A DNA stretch of 64,000 nt from Colwellia sp. MB3u-41 (GTDB taxonomy: Bacteria; Pseudomonadota; Gammaproteobacteria; Enterobacterales; Alteromonadaceae), in the NCBI RefSeq assembly GCF_014076845.1, contig NZ_JACGUT010000047.1:372001-436000 (forward strand). Reading direction: 5' to 3'. The notes beneath the pieces were generated by a model. That model was given only the letters and a program-made list of their open reading frames with translations, was not told the DNA's origin and made no database searches. Positions 22,829-32,999 of this stretch are shown in pieces (the first letter of the stretch is position 1; each line of letters starts with the position of its first letter). A program made the position numbers and the translations under genes.

Positions 22829-23421
22829 TTAAGATTGTTTCTTAAATCGACGTGAAACTAAAGCCATTAAGCCTAATGCAAATATCGCTAGTGTTGAAGG
22901 TTCAGGGACCTCGGTTCCCAAAGGCGCGTAAGCCGATATTGTCAACGGACCGGAACCCTCATTAACATCACTATATCCTCTCATCCATATGTTAAAACGT
23001 ATAGTACCTTGCGCGACTGGGTCCACACCGATATCGTAAGCCATCATCATTGTGCGCCGCTGTTCTATGCCGGTCCCCAATAATCCTAAATCCGTATTCC
23101 AGTAAATCATTTGGAATTTCGTTAGAACACCGTTTGCCATAGTATACTCATTCAATTGATACCCATTAAATAAATTTAAACGCTTGTGGTACCCGATAAC
23201 CAGTCACTGTTATATGTCTCCATCGTAATATTGGAAGCCTGTCCCGTAGTATTGTCCTCAAGTCCGTAAATCTTTCCGGTAGTTGTGCCCAGAACATTAT
23301 TATACGTGTGAGTAAATGTGTACTGGTATATCAACCCCGCGTGGGCCGACGCTGATGCTGTAAGTAACACGACAACTATAGTCATAAATTTAGACCAAGT
23401 GTTTAAAAATTTATACTTCAT
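22829..23421 (-). pseudogene. PEP-CTERM exported protein broken by a frameshift
   Basis: The first frame (23421 to 23176) has a signal peptide (FMTIVVVLLTASASAHAGL) and a beta-rich start, YQYTFTHTYNNVLGTTTGKI. It ends after NSDWLSGTTSV. The second frame, open through KRLNLFNGYQLNEYTMANG, continues smoothly. It ends with the sorting signal EVPEPSTLAIFALGLMALVS followed by RRFKKQS, a textbook PEP-CTERM tail for exosortase processing. A single frameshift near 23190 would restore one protein of about 197 residues. Whether it is a true mutation or a read error cannot be told here. Confidence 0.75.
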
Positions 23422-24816
23422 GTGATTTACCTTTTAATCCCTTCACAACACTGATATGCGAATTGAATTGTTAAAAAGTGACGCGTCATCACTTTATGAT
23501 TTTTAATCAAAAGCAAAATACATACCAAAAAATTAATATTCTATACTTCAATTAGATACAAAAGATCAATGATATAAGTCAGTTAGAAGTGTAAAATAGC
23601 CTGACACTAAAAAAGTTTATGATTTTGTCATTGGCGATGCTCCATGGAGCCTCTGATAAACGGTTCGTTAGATAAGTTTCGGTGTAACAACCATGATGAC
23701 AATCCTCATTTCATCCACCAAACCCAAAATCGTCTACGCTCACCGAGCAGCAAAACAAAGACCAAACACTATATTTGATTAACCAACTGGAACCGCTCTT
23801 GGAGGTTATATCTGAATGCAGTCACTGTTACACTCGCTTGATTAAAGGTTACAGCAGGGAATTAGGTAGGAAATGTTATCACTGTAACCATGATGAAAAA
23901 AATTTTCATTAATACACCTTTGATTGATACACCTAACTATATAAGGTCAGCAATACACCCTTTAGCTGACCGTAAAAAAACTGACGCTATCAAATAATTA
24001 GTTCCGCTAACGGAGGAGTCTTTACTCTTGAATTCATTAATGTCAGCTATCGTATCAGAGAAGACCTTTTTGGTGCTGATTTAGGGTGTTAGGAAAGGTC
24101 TCTATTGTGGCAAAAGTGAGCATTAGAAGTGTTCAATTTATCCAAAGAGACAGCTTTAATAAAGCCAAAAAATTGTGGCATAGTTAAATGTAATTGGTTG
24201 GCTTAGGTAAATGAAATCAAGTGGCACTGCTGCTAGAGATTTTCCAACATTTGATAAGATGTCACTTATTCCGTTAAATAAGAGCATCAATTATATTTAT
24301 TTACTTTTTCACAGTGTTCCATAGAATGTTAAAATCAATACCTTAGTTAAGTTCAGCCCCTAGCTTGATACAACTTTAACGTTCAGTGGTAGCGCACCAT
24401 TTTTGGTTAGCGACAACAGCCCAATGAATAAGTTAATTTCGATTACTTTCAGCATTGATAAAATGACGATTAAATCAGTAATTACCGCTAACCAATCAGC
24501 GTCATTAACATTAAAACGTTCAAGTAATTTATTTATTTCGTTTAACTATTTTCAATTTGTCGTGAAGTGAGAACAATTCAACTAAATAGACAGGTTTTAC
24601 ATTCCCCATAATATCAGCCAAGATTACTTGGCAGTGATGGCTTATACAAGACAGATGATTGCTTAACTGCCCAGATAAAAACATCAAATTTACTGACTTT
24701 TATCCATAGTAAAAAAATGATGACTTAGTCACAACGTAACACCAGAAGTAACACCAAAGAAAACACAATAAAATAAAAACCATAAATATCAGTAAATTAA
24801 ACAACAAACAAGGAAG
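23422..24816. other. Gene-free stretch at the right end of island 2
   Basis: Apart from the short zinc-ribbon remnant at 23781-23912 I find no gene. Close to the right boundary are two copies of GTAACACCA (about 24736 and 24749), which match the motif in front of the island 2 integrase and may be arm-type integrase sites. Confidence 0.45.
23781..23912 (+). pseudogene. Remnant of a zinc-ribbon protein
   Basis: An open frame reads LLEVISECSHCYTRLIKGYS followed by RELGRKCYHCNHDEKNFH and a stop. Two CxxC pairs spaced about 20 residues apart suggest a small zinc ribbon. The frame has no start codon or upstream continuation, so it is a fragment of an unidentified gene. Confidence 0.3.
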
Positions 24817-24832
24817 TTCCCGCGTTCCACCA
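24817..24832 (+). repeat. Right attachment site of island 2 (decayed ssrA end)
   Basis: TTCCCGCGTTCCACCA resembles the ssrA end TTCCCCCCCGCTCCACCA with a two-base gap and small changes. Integrase-type GTAACACCA repeats lie 65-80 bp to its left and the gene content changes to the right. The match is short, so this boundary is provisional. Confidence 0.5.
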
Positions 24833-24908
24833 AAAAAAGACCTTTTTAATCGATTAGTTATACCTAGTAACTTTTAGATTTGGCGATAAACAAACCACCG
24901 TTTATGAT

Positions 24909-24934
24909 AAAAAACCGCTTAATTGCGGTTTTTT
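24909..24934. terminator. Bidirectional Rho-independent terminator
   Basis: AAAAAACCGC pairs with GCGGTTTTTT around TTAATT. It follows the right attachment site by 76 bp and may be the original terminator downstream of ssrA. Confidence 0.7.
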
Positions 24935-25181
24935 TATATCTAAAATTATCCGAACGCTACTTTAATATTTAGCGTCAAAGCCAATTAACGAACAACATCA
25001 GTAACTCTCACTCTGTTAATTATCTTTCTCTATAGCTAAAAGCCTAAAGTGTATATAGCTGTCTTTATTCATTATTTTACAAAAGTAACATCTGGGTAGA
25101 CCATTAAGACCTCTAATGCTCATCTCACCTCCTGCAAATAAACATATTTAAGGTTTTTATTCTCAGCTAAAAATGAAAAAT

Positions 25182-25391
25182 CTAATCATATACATTGCCA
25201 AATAAGCAGCTAAGCAAAACGAGAGCCAAATGCACCATATCCACAAAAATTAAGTTCATGGAATCTGAACCAAGAAGTGTTGCGGTGCAAGATAAGTGTG
25301 AAATAGATTGGTGATTAAAGCCTAAAGGTCCGATAGAGTTAATAAACCCCGTAACGAATGCGAGACAAACAAACCATATTCTACTCATCAA
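25182..25391 (-). pseudogene. Truncated DUF1275 (YoaK-type) membrane protein
   Basis: The 69-residue frame starts MMSRIWFVCLAFVTGFINSI and continues GPLGFNHQSISHLSCTATLLG. This is the characteristic N-terminal signature of DUF1275 membrane proteins (AGFINAxGFLGFxHQAVSHLTGTATLLG). The full family is about 220 residues. After LLGSDSMNL the similarity is lost and the frame soon stops, so only the first two membrane segments remain. Confidence 0.65.
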
Positions 25392-25573
25392 GTTGATTTT
25401 GAAATCACGATAATCCTTAAGCAGTTTCCCATGCTAATGCCAATAGGAAAAACAGTCTACTAAGATGATGAGGAGTGGAATGAAAATAACAAACTTCATT
25501 ATGAGCTTCCCCCGATAAAAAAGACACCTTTGCTTACACTGCCAGGGCTTAATATTCTATTGACAAACAATCA

Positions 25574-25934
25574 CTACCCCTGAGTACATCCCAAAACGTT
25601 GTAGTATTTGTTAATGTAACTGCCAAGTGTTCCGCGCAGTTCTTTATCACTTTGAAATACATTACCACGAATAACCTCAGTCTTCATTGAATGTAAAAAT
25701 GACTCCATATGCGCATTATCAGTACATTTTCCCGCTCGGCTCAAGCTATGAATTATCCCATGTCGTTTCAATACTCTTTGATAAACGTGTCCACGATATT
25801 CTACGCCTCTATCAGTATGGAGCATTAAATCACCGGACGTTTTTCGATGAATCGATATCGGCTTGATGTTCCTCGGCAAGAAACCGTTGCCACTTTTTTA
25901 GGAAATACAGCTCCTCCTTGAAATGTTCGCTCAT
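25574..25934 (-). pseudogene. IS3-family transposase (orfB) remnant
   Basis: An N-terminal piece MSEHFKEELYFLKKWQRFLA is followed in another frame by the integrase core LMLHTDRGVEYRGHVYQRVL, SLSRAGKCTDNAHMESFLHS and an IRGNVFQSDKELRGTLGSY end. The HTDRG...Y and DNAxxESFxxxxKxE motifs are those of the IS3 group rve domain. The catalytic DDE region before HTDRG is mostly deleted and the frame is broken, so it is inactive. Confidence 0.8.
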
Positions 25935-26356
25935 CGGCATTCTTTAATCACTAAAACGCGCACTAACTAAATGATTATTTTGATACTATCAAGTCATTAC
26001 TTTACAAAAAAGGACTTGATAGTTCATTAAGAAATCACTAACTATTGACTTATTCTTCAACTAAATACTGAAAATCAATGTTTCTATTATACTGAGGTGG
26101 CTTCGTTAATAAGGGATGAGGTTCAATGACTCTCCAACTTCATGAACGACTGCGGCAATAGTAAAGTAAAAGCATTAATTAAAGGAAGAAATCTAATATT
26201 AAGTAGACAATATATTTTCCATATATCGAAAAATCAGATTATTACTTTGCAATTGCTGTGATTTTATTAATACACTATTTATGTACTAACACCACTCACT
26301 AGAGTCAATAGATACTTTAGCCTTTCTTCAATCACAATGAGTAATAAAGCTAGTAT
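25935..26356. other. Gene-free stretch between IS3 and binding-protein remnants
   Basis: AT-rich sequence without a credible open frame or recognisable repeat. Confidence 0.5.
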
Positions 26357-27175
26357 GAAAAATATATTTAAGAAAATTATTTTTTGCCTCTTTATTTGTT
26401 TATTTTTCATTAGTAAGCTATGTAAACCAACTCACTTTTGTTGCTCAAAAATTGCCACCCTTTCACTTTTTGGGTGTCGATAACAAGCCTACTGGAGTCT
26501 TAGTTGAGGTTATTGAAGCATTAAGGGTTCGAGCCAAACTTTCTGGCAGTATTGAATTAATGCCCTTTGCTCGCAGTTATAATCAAACATTAAAGGAAAA
26601 ACACCTTCATGATTTCTTTAATGAAAAGTACTGACCGCAAAAATAGCTTTCAGTGGATTGGCCAAATGTTTAAAAGCAAAGCTTTCTTAGTTGGGCTCCG
26701 TAGCCGTTCAGATATTAATATTAGTGATATTGAAGAAGCAAAGTCGTTTATTGTTGGTACAATTCGTGGTTATCATTCAGAAAAACATCTGAAGAACGCC
26801 AGTTTCTTAGTTAAAGACAACCTCTATTTATCAATTAATTATAAATATATGTGTGGGATGTTATTTGAACAAAAAATTGATTTCATTTTAACTAACTTTG
26901 TTGTTATTGACAGTAAAATGAAAAGTATTGGATTCAATAAGAAAGATATTAAACCCTTCGTTGAGCTACATAATTTCCCAGGTGATCTATTTATTGCTAC
27001 TGGACTCAAGACATCAAACACAACAGTTGCTAATTTATCCGACGCATTGCAACAGATTAAAGTCGATGGAACCTATAAAAAATCAGGGATAAATGGGGGA
27101 TATAAGTTGAACCAATTTTATAAATGCAACCCACTTTTTATATCAAATTCAAACACCCACGCTCGCCTTTACTAA
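26357..27175 (+). pseudogene. Periplasmic solute-binding protein (SBP_bac_3-like), frameshifted
   Basis: A signal-like start MKNIFKKIIFCLFICLFFIS shifts frame to SYVNQLTFVAQKLPPFHFLG and GVLVEVIEALRVRAKLSGSI. It shifts again near 26610 to RKNSFQWIGQMFKSKAFLVG, IEEAKSFIVGTIRGYHSEKH and ALQQIKVDGTYKKSG. The order matches the amino-acid-binding-protein-like family common in this genus (compare the intact gene at 52747). Two frame changes inactivate it. Downstream 27176-27410 is non-coding. Confidence 0.7.
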
Positions 27176-27410
27176 AAATATTGTACTATTTACCATTCAA
27201 TTAAAAAAAATTGCCAATAATTTTAACGGCTCCATTAAAAATAAACACTATACTTTGGTTAATCATCGCTATTTAGGCTTTATAATTCGAAACCAAAAGC
27301 ACACAAGATAATTGACCATACATTTGACGAAATACAGCGAACTAATTGCTGGTTATTTTTAAAGCCTAAAGCAAGAGTCTAAATAACGGAAAGACTTACA
27401 TATATGGGTT

Positions 27411-30233
27411 ATGAGCAATATGGAAAAATTTCGTAAATTAATTATTTCTTTTATTCCAATTATCATAGGGATAATGGTGAGTTTTGCTAATGCTGAAAAA
27501 AACCATTATGAAGCAGCACTCCAAGCTTATAATCAGCATGATATTGAAACAGCTTATATTCATTTAAAAAATGCTTTGCAGCAGGGTGAGAGAAATTTAC
27601 CTGCAAAATTGTTGTTAGCAAAAGTTTTGATAGATAAACATTCATATTCGGCGGCAGAGCAAGAACTAAATGATCTCATTAAGTTAGGTGTCGATAGTAA
27701 TTTAATTGTTTTTCCACTTGGGGAAAGTATTTTAAATCAAAGTAAATTTAAACAGGCATTAATTTTTGCTGACCAAATGACACTAAAAGAAGAAGGCGCT
27801 CTCGCTTATAGCCACATAAAAGCAAGAGCTTACATCAGTTTAAATAACTTGGACAACGCAAAAATAGAATACCAAAGTATGTTAACTCACGATTCCAATA
27901 ATACAGATGCTCTATTAGGGTTAGCAACAGTTTATATTTATCAAAAAAATAATGTTAAAGCTAAAATGCTACTGACCAAAGCTGAAAAAAAAGATCCTGA
28001 TAATGGAATATTATGGCAATTAAAAGGTCACCTTGCTCGTAGCAATAGTCAATTTAGTAAAGCTATAAAATACTTAGTCAAAGCGAACAAGCTTGATCCA
28101 AACAATATTGAAACATTACGAATTTTAATTAGCTGTTATGTCGATATTGAAAACTTTGATATGGCTGATCAATTTGCGGATCAAGTACTTAACATTGCAA
28201 GAAATGACCCGCAAACAACGTTTATGAAAGCCCTTATTTTAAAAGAACTTAACCAGCCAGAATTATCAGAAAAAATACTGGTGGAACTTAGTAATCAATT
28301 ATCTAAGATTGATGAATCTTACCTATTATCTCAACCACAATTATTATTACTTGATGCGATGAGCAGTTATGCCCAAGAAAATTGGAAGCAAGCTGAAAGT
28401 AAATTTAAAAGATACCTAAGTCAAACCACCGCTCAAAGTGAAGTCAGTGAAATAATGCTATTAGCTGATGTTTACCAACAACAACAAGAACCTAAACATG
28501 CTTTATTATTATTAGAAAAAAATGAAAAAAAACTCATTTTTAACAAGCAATATGCATTGGTATTAGCAGGCTTATATCTTAAATTTGATCAAAACTATAA
28601 AGCTGATTTTCTTTTATCAAAATTACGAGTTGATTATCCTCAAGATGAAGCTGTATTAATTCTATCAGCTAATGTATTAGAAGCCTCTGGCCGAGTTGAA
28701 CAAGCGTTAGCTTTATTAGAAGAGGCAAAAATAACAGGCAGCGAAAATTATCAATACGCGTTATCACTATTATCATTAAGAATAGGAGCTTTCCAAAAAA
28801 GCTTAAATTATATTAAGCCACTAACAAATACTGATCCAAAAAACATTAGCTATCAGCTAGTAACAGCTCAAATATTGATTGAATTACAACGATTTAATCA
28901 AGCCCAAGAAATTATAGAAAAGTTGTATATTGCGCAGCCAAAAAATAGTGAAGTTGGCACAAGTTATGCCTTGCTTCAGCTTAATTTAGGCAAGCTAGAC
29001 ATAGCAAAAGAAATATTAACTAACGTTTTAAAGAGCAACAAAAATAATAACCAAAGTGCACTACTTCTTGCAAAAGTAGAGTATCAGCTGGGTAATAAAG
29101 CAGCAGCAATTGCAGGGTTTGAGCAACAAGCTAAAGTATCATCAGTAAAAACAGTCGCACTTACTGAATTAGCTAATATCTATATTGCTGAGCAAAAATG
29201 GGAAGATGCTCTCTCTGTGATTAACCAAATACTTAGAGATAACCGACTAGATGTTCAGGCACTTTTTAAAAAAGCAGAGGTCTTATTAGCATCAAACCAG
29301 CCAAAAAAATCTAAACGTAAATTAAATATACTGGCTGGATTAGTGGGTAAAAACCCCCCTAGATTAATGAAGTTAAGCCAACTACAACTGCAAGTTGAAG
29401 ACTTTTCTGGCGCAGAATATAGCCGAGAACAAGCATTAAAATGGGCGCCTAACTCATTACCGATCGTTATTGAACTTATTAAAATTAAGATTCAACTCAA
29501 TAAAATTGATGAAGCTATAAAATTACTTGCTGAGACTCAAAGAAGAATGCCTAAAGAGAATGTTCGTCTTACTATTTTACAGGGAGATATATTTAACGCG
29601 AGTAACAAAACGCTTGAAGCTTTTACTGCATATTTAAAGGCAGTAAAACAAGAACATAATAACGTCATAGCACTAAGTAAGCTGTATCAAATCAGCAAAG
29701 GAGAATACTTATCAGTAAAGTTTATTACTGAATTAAGCACACTTATAGATAAATACCCTGAACTGTTATTACACCGTCATCTATTAGCTGATCATCTGTT
29801 GGAAAATAAACACTTTACACAAGCACAACATCAATATGAAACCCTCTTAAAAAATAACATACCGTCAATAAAAAGAGCCCTAGCGCTCAATAGTTTAGCA
29901 ACTATTTATATCCGTGATGGTAACTATACCCTAGCAATAAAAACATCAAAGCACGCTTTGATGTTAGACCCTAGCGTGCCAGCTATTATAGACACCGTTG
30001 GTTGGGCATTAGTGCTATCAGAAGAGTTAGACCTGGGGTTGTCTTACCTAAGGCAAGCCTTTAGTTTATCGTCGACTAGCCCAGATATTCAGTACCATAT
30101 TGCTTATACATTGCTAAAACTAAAGCGTGTAGATGAGGCGAAAAAAGTACTAACTAAATTAGTAGCTTTACCGGCTAATTTTGAAGAATATCAACTGGCG
30201 AAACAATTGCTGGATAAGTTATTAATTAAATAA
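27411..30233 (+). CDS. prsT: TPR-repeat protein of the PEP-CTERM/exosortase system (PrsT-like)
   Basis: This 940-residue exported protein has an N-terminal signal segment (FIPIIIGIMVSFANA) and then TPR units along essentially its whole length. Examples are LLGLATVYIYQKNNVKAKML, LANIYIAEQKWEDALSVINQ and LNSLATIYIRDGNYTLAIKT. The layout, length and the start HYEAALQAYNQHDIETAYIHLKNAL match the PEP-CTERM system TPR protein PrsT. PrsT usually sits with exosortase and exopolysaccharide genes and is thought to act in export or assembly of surface polymers or proteins. The next gene encodes a PEP-CTERM protein, in agreement. The exosortase itself is not in this window. Start 27420 is also possible. 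Confidence 0.75.
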   Translation: MSNMEKFRKLIISFIPIIIGIMVSFANAEKNHYEAALQAYNQHDIETAYIHLKNALQQGERNLPAKLLLAKVLIDKHSYSAAEQELNDLIKLGVDSNLIVFPLGESILNQSKFKQALIFADQMTLKEEGALAYSHIKARAYISLNNLDNAKIEYQSMLTHDSNNTDALLGLATVYIYQKNNVKAKMLLTKAEKKDPDNGILWQLKGHLARSNSQFSKAIKYLVKANKLDPNNIETLRILISCYVDIENFDMADQFADQVLNIARNDPQTTFMKALILKELNQPELSEKILVELSNQLSKIDESYLLSQPQLLLLDAMSSYAQENWKQAESKFKRYLSQTTAQSEVSEIMLLADVYQQQQEPKHALLLLEKNEKKLIFNKQYALVLAGLYLKFDQNYKADFLLSKLRVDYPQDEAVLILSANVLEASGRVEQALALLEEAKITGSENYQYALSLLSLRIGAFQKSLNYIKPLTNTDPKNISYQLVTAQILIELQRFNQAQEIIEKLYIAQPKNSEVGTSYALLQLNLGKLDIAKEILTNVLKSNKNNNQSALLLAKVEYQLGNKAAAIAGFEQQAKVSSVKTVALTELANIYIAEQKWEDALSVINQILRDNRLDVQALFKKAEVLLASNQPKKSKRKLNILAGLVGKNPPRLMKLSQLQLQVEDFSGAEYSREQALKWAPNSLPIVIELIKIKIQLNKIDEAIKLLAETQRRMPKENVRLTILQGDIFNASNKTLEAFTAYLKAVKQEHNNVIALSKLYQISKGEYLSVKFITELSTLIDKYPELLLHRHLLADHLLENKHFTQAQHQYETLLKNNIPSIKRALALNSLATIYIRDGNYTLAIKTSKHALMLDPSVPAIIDTVGWALVLSEELDLGLSYLRQAFSLSSTSPDIQYHIAYTLLKLKRVDEAKKVLTKLVALPANFEEYQLAKQLLDKLLIK

Positions 30234-30384
30234 TTTGTTATTACAACACCTTGTCGATTAATCGTTCGAATTACGAACAATACTCCCTGTATTCTGCTAT
30301 TATAAAAGAGTGTAACTTAGGGATGAGTTTTTTATCTTATAAGGATTAAGTTTTTTTATATTCTGAAAATATCAGATATACAAA

Positions 30385-31578
30385 ATGGTGTCTAATTTGA
30401 AGCTCATATATCCATTCCTATTTATCTCGGTGTTATTTGCAGTGTCTAGCGCACAAGCGAGTTTTCAACCCTTGTTAGATTCGGACCTCAAGAACCAGTC
30501 GCTCTATGCCAGCGGTTACATGACAATGGGCGCGCGTACAACGGTTGGTGGTAATGTTCAAAGTGCTACTGCAATAACGCTCGCCGCAGATGCAATTGTG
30601 GGTGGCAATGTTGAAGCTGGAACCGCAGTAACCCTTGGTGCTGCTGCTGGTGTCGATGGCTATATTCAAGCGGGAACTACTGCAACACTTGGAGCTGCTT
30701 CTGGTGTCAATGGCTATATTCAAGCGGGAACTACTGCAACACTTGGAGCGGATGTAAATGTTGATGGTGACCTGATTGCGGGTACAACAGTAACAATCGA
30801 CTCAACTGTAGATATTGGAGGTAGTGTTCTGGCTGGAACTACAGTAACCGTAGGTGCTAATTCAATTTTTAGAGAAAATATTGATGCAGGTACAACAGCG
30901 ACTATTGGCGCTGGTGTTCAAATAGAGGGTGTCCTTACCACTAATTCGTTACAGGTTTTGCCCCCTTCCCCTGTAGTAACAAATCAAGAAAGTCTAATTA
31001 CGTCAGTACAAGAAACACTAAAAGCATTGGGAACAGGTACTGAGTTAGTTTCTACTACTTTTGGCACAGATAATGAAACTCTCGAAGCCGGTATTTACAG
31101 CAGTATAAATTATCTGACGATTGCTATCGGAAAAACCCTCACATTAGATGGCAAAGGTATGGATGGCTCTTGGGTTTTCAACATAGCAAACTATCTTAGC
31201 TTTGCTGCCGACTCTAAAGTCGTATTAAAAGATGTAACAGATAACAGCAGTATTATTTGGAATGTTCTAGGCGACAAACTTGGCGCAACTGGTTACACAC
31301 AACTTGGCGCAGGTGCAGAGGCCAGGGGATATATCCTTGCAAAGGGTTTTGTCCAAACAGGTGCCAACGCTCTTATCACTGGCATAGGGAATGATTGTGG
31401 TGGAGCTTATTCAGCAACTAATTTTATTGAATTTGGTGCAGATAGCGTAATAGGGCGAGAAGGTTGTACAAACGGTGAAGTTACGGCCACAACGAGAGTA
31501 CCCGAGCCCACAACTTTTTGGTTATTAAGTTTAGGGATTATTGGCTTAGTGACTAAAGCTAGACAAAAGAAAGCATAA
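30385..31578 (+). CDS. PEP-CTERM exported protein with bactofilin-like repeats and an ice-binding-like domain
   Basis: This 397-residue protein begins with a signal peptide (LFISVLFAVSSAQA). Nine or so repeats of the pattern AGTTxTxGAxxxVxGxI follow (about residues 48-180), likely a beta-helix. The next domain (ETLEAGIYSS, KTLTLDGKGMDGSWVFNIAN, SSIIWNVLGDKLGATGYTQL, ARGYILAKGFVQTGANALIT) resembles the ice-binding-protein-like DUF3494 family. The tail VPEPTTFWLLSLGIIGLV plus a basic end is a PEP-CTERM sorting signal. It should be exported, processed by exosortase and surface-associated. A role in ice binding or adhesion is inferred from family only. Confidence 0.75.
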   Translation: MVSNLKLIYPFLFISVLFAVSSAQASFQPLLDSDLKNQSLYASGYMTMGARTTVGGNVQSATAITLAADAIVGGNVEAGTAVTLGAAAGVDGYIQAGTTATLGAASGVNGYIQAGTTATLGADVNVDGDLIAGTTVTIDSTVDIGGSVLAGTTVTVGANSIFRENIDAGTTATIGAGVQIEGVLTTNSLQVLPPSPVVTNQESLITSVQETLKALGTGTELVSTTFGTDNETLEAGIYSSINYLTIAIGKTLTLDGKGMDGSWVFNIANYLSFAADSKVVLKDVTDNSSIIWNVLGDKLGATGYTQLGAGAEARGYILAKGFVQTGANALITGIGNDCGGAYSATNFIEFGADSVIGREGCTNGEVTATTRVPEPTTFWLLSLGIIGLVTKARQKKA

Positions 31579-31593
31579 CCTGTAGATATTAAT

Positions 31594-31622
31594 AAAACGA
31601 CTCTGGATACAGTCGTTTTTAT
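31594..31622 (+). terminator. Rho-independent terminator after the PEP-CTERM gene
   Basis: AAAACGACT pairs with AGTCGTTTT around CTGGATAC, followed by T-rich sequence, 16 bp after the stop codon. Confidence 0.85.
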
Positions 31623-31831
31623 TTTTGATGTCAATTTCTTATTATTACTGCACGAACTCGCTGAAATTAAAGAGTCTGTTTACTTACCAATTTTACCAGT
31701 AAGGACTCATGCATAGATCACTAACTACACTCCTCTATTAAAAAATTAGCCGTAGACTTGATCTCAAGCGGTTAAGTTAGTTCGTGAAAAAATGCTATTA
31801 TTTCATGCACTTTTTAACTGACCTATACCGT

Positions 31832-32884
31832 TTAAGACCGTAACGTCAATGTTACTAACGCAATACCATGATCGGTACTTTCGCCATCACGCTCAAAAAT
31901 AGGATTAATTAAATGTCGATCATAAGTATCATATCCGCTAACTTCATAAAGACTGTCGTGATAGCTGGCATCAAATTCACATGACAATAATATATAGTCG
32001 AGAACAGAGCTACTCGCACCAAAATAATGTGTTGGTGTACGTGGCATTTTTTCTTCTTTACTCGTTTCATTTGTTATCGAGGCTTGAAATAAATCCCAAC
32101 CATCTTTTAAACAATATTGAGCAAGATAGGCGTCGCGGTCAATAGACGACACAAAACGTAAGGTGTTTGTCAGTAAGTGACTTAACACACCATCAGTTAA
32201 GGTATTATTAAAATCGCCCATTAATACCATAGGATTACTTGTAGTCTCACGACGCTCAATCATATCAATCATTAATAGTGTCGCTTCACTGCCACGTTGT
32301 ATCGTTGACCCCCAACCACCAGCAACTTGTGCTTTTAGGCTTTCAATAATGGTTTGCTCTGGCGAGCGACTTTTATTTTGCTCATCAAGTTCGATCATTG
32401 AACGTTTAGATTTAAAATGCACAACATAACAATCACAGCTCCCCAGATGAGGAACCTTAACCGTTGCTCTTAATACTTTTCGGCTAAAAGAAAAGTGCTG
32501 AGTTAAACCTAGTGTTTGTGCCAGTTCAATATTTGGCTTTACTGCTGCAACCTCAATAATCGGATAGCGAGAAGCGATGGCGACAACCGGGCGTTTGTAA
32601 ATAAAATCATCTATCACTTGGGGGTCATCAACCACGGCAAAATAACGATAGCCCTGCCCCGCAACTAATTGTTTTAACGACTCGGGACTAAAGACTTCTT
32701 GAAAGCCAATAATATCAGGTTGATACTCACGTAAATATTCAGCAATCCAATGTTGTTTTTTACGCCACTGCTCAGCACTATAAATACGCTCAAAATCATA
32801 GAAAGCATTGGGAGGCTCAAGATAATTGAACAAATTAAAGGTCGCAATTTTAAGCTGTAAATTTGATACGGCTATAGAAGGCAA
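31832..32884 (-). CDS. Endonuclease/exonuclease/phosphatase family protein
   Basis: This 350-residue protein has the metal-dependent EEP fold signature motifs: IATFNLFNYLEPP at the N-terminus, DIIGFQEVFSPE (catalytic E), the VMGDFNN-type motif as MVLMGDFNNTL, SSVLDYILLS and the C-terminal STDHGIALVTL (catalytic D-H). The family hydrolyses phosphodiester bonds in nucleic acids, phospholipids or nucleotides. The substrate cannot be inferred. No signal peptide is visible, so it is likely cytosolic. It is followed by no gene on the same strand. Confidence 0.88.
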   Translation of the reverse strand: MPSIAVSNLQLKIATFNLFNYLEPPNAFYDFERIYSAEQWRKKQHWIAEYLREYQPDIIGFQEVFSPESLKQLVAGQGYRYFAVVDDPQVIDDFIYKRPVVAIASRYPIIEVAAVKPNIELAQTLGLTQHFSFSRKVLRATVKVPHLGSCDCYVVHFKSKRSMIELDEQNKSRSPEQTIIESLKAQVAGGWGSTIQRGSEATLLMIDMIERRETTSNPMVLMGDFNNTLTDGVLSHLLTNTLRFVSSIDRDAYLAQYCLKDGWDLFQASITNETSKEEKMPRTPTHYFGASSSVLDYILLSCEFDASYHDSLYEVSGYDTYDRHLINPIFERDGESTDHGIALVTLTLRS

Positions 32885-32999
32885 TATCAGATTTATTTCT
32901 GTTGGATCTTTTTTCTCTGGGTAATCGATGATGTTAACTCTACTAAACGTTGAACTGTGATTATACCTGAGATAAAAAATTAAAAACCAACAAGATAAA

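Noticed and set aside
17241-24832. CRISPR-associated transposon (type I-F3, Tn7-like)
   Set aside because: No tnsA, tnsB, tnsC, tniQ or cas genes are present and the element has a tyrosine integrase at ssrA, so it is not a CAST.
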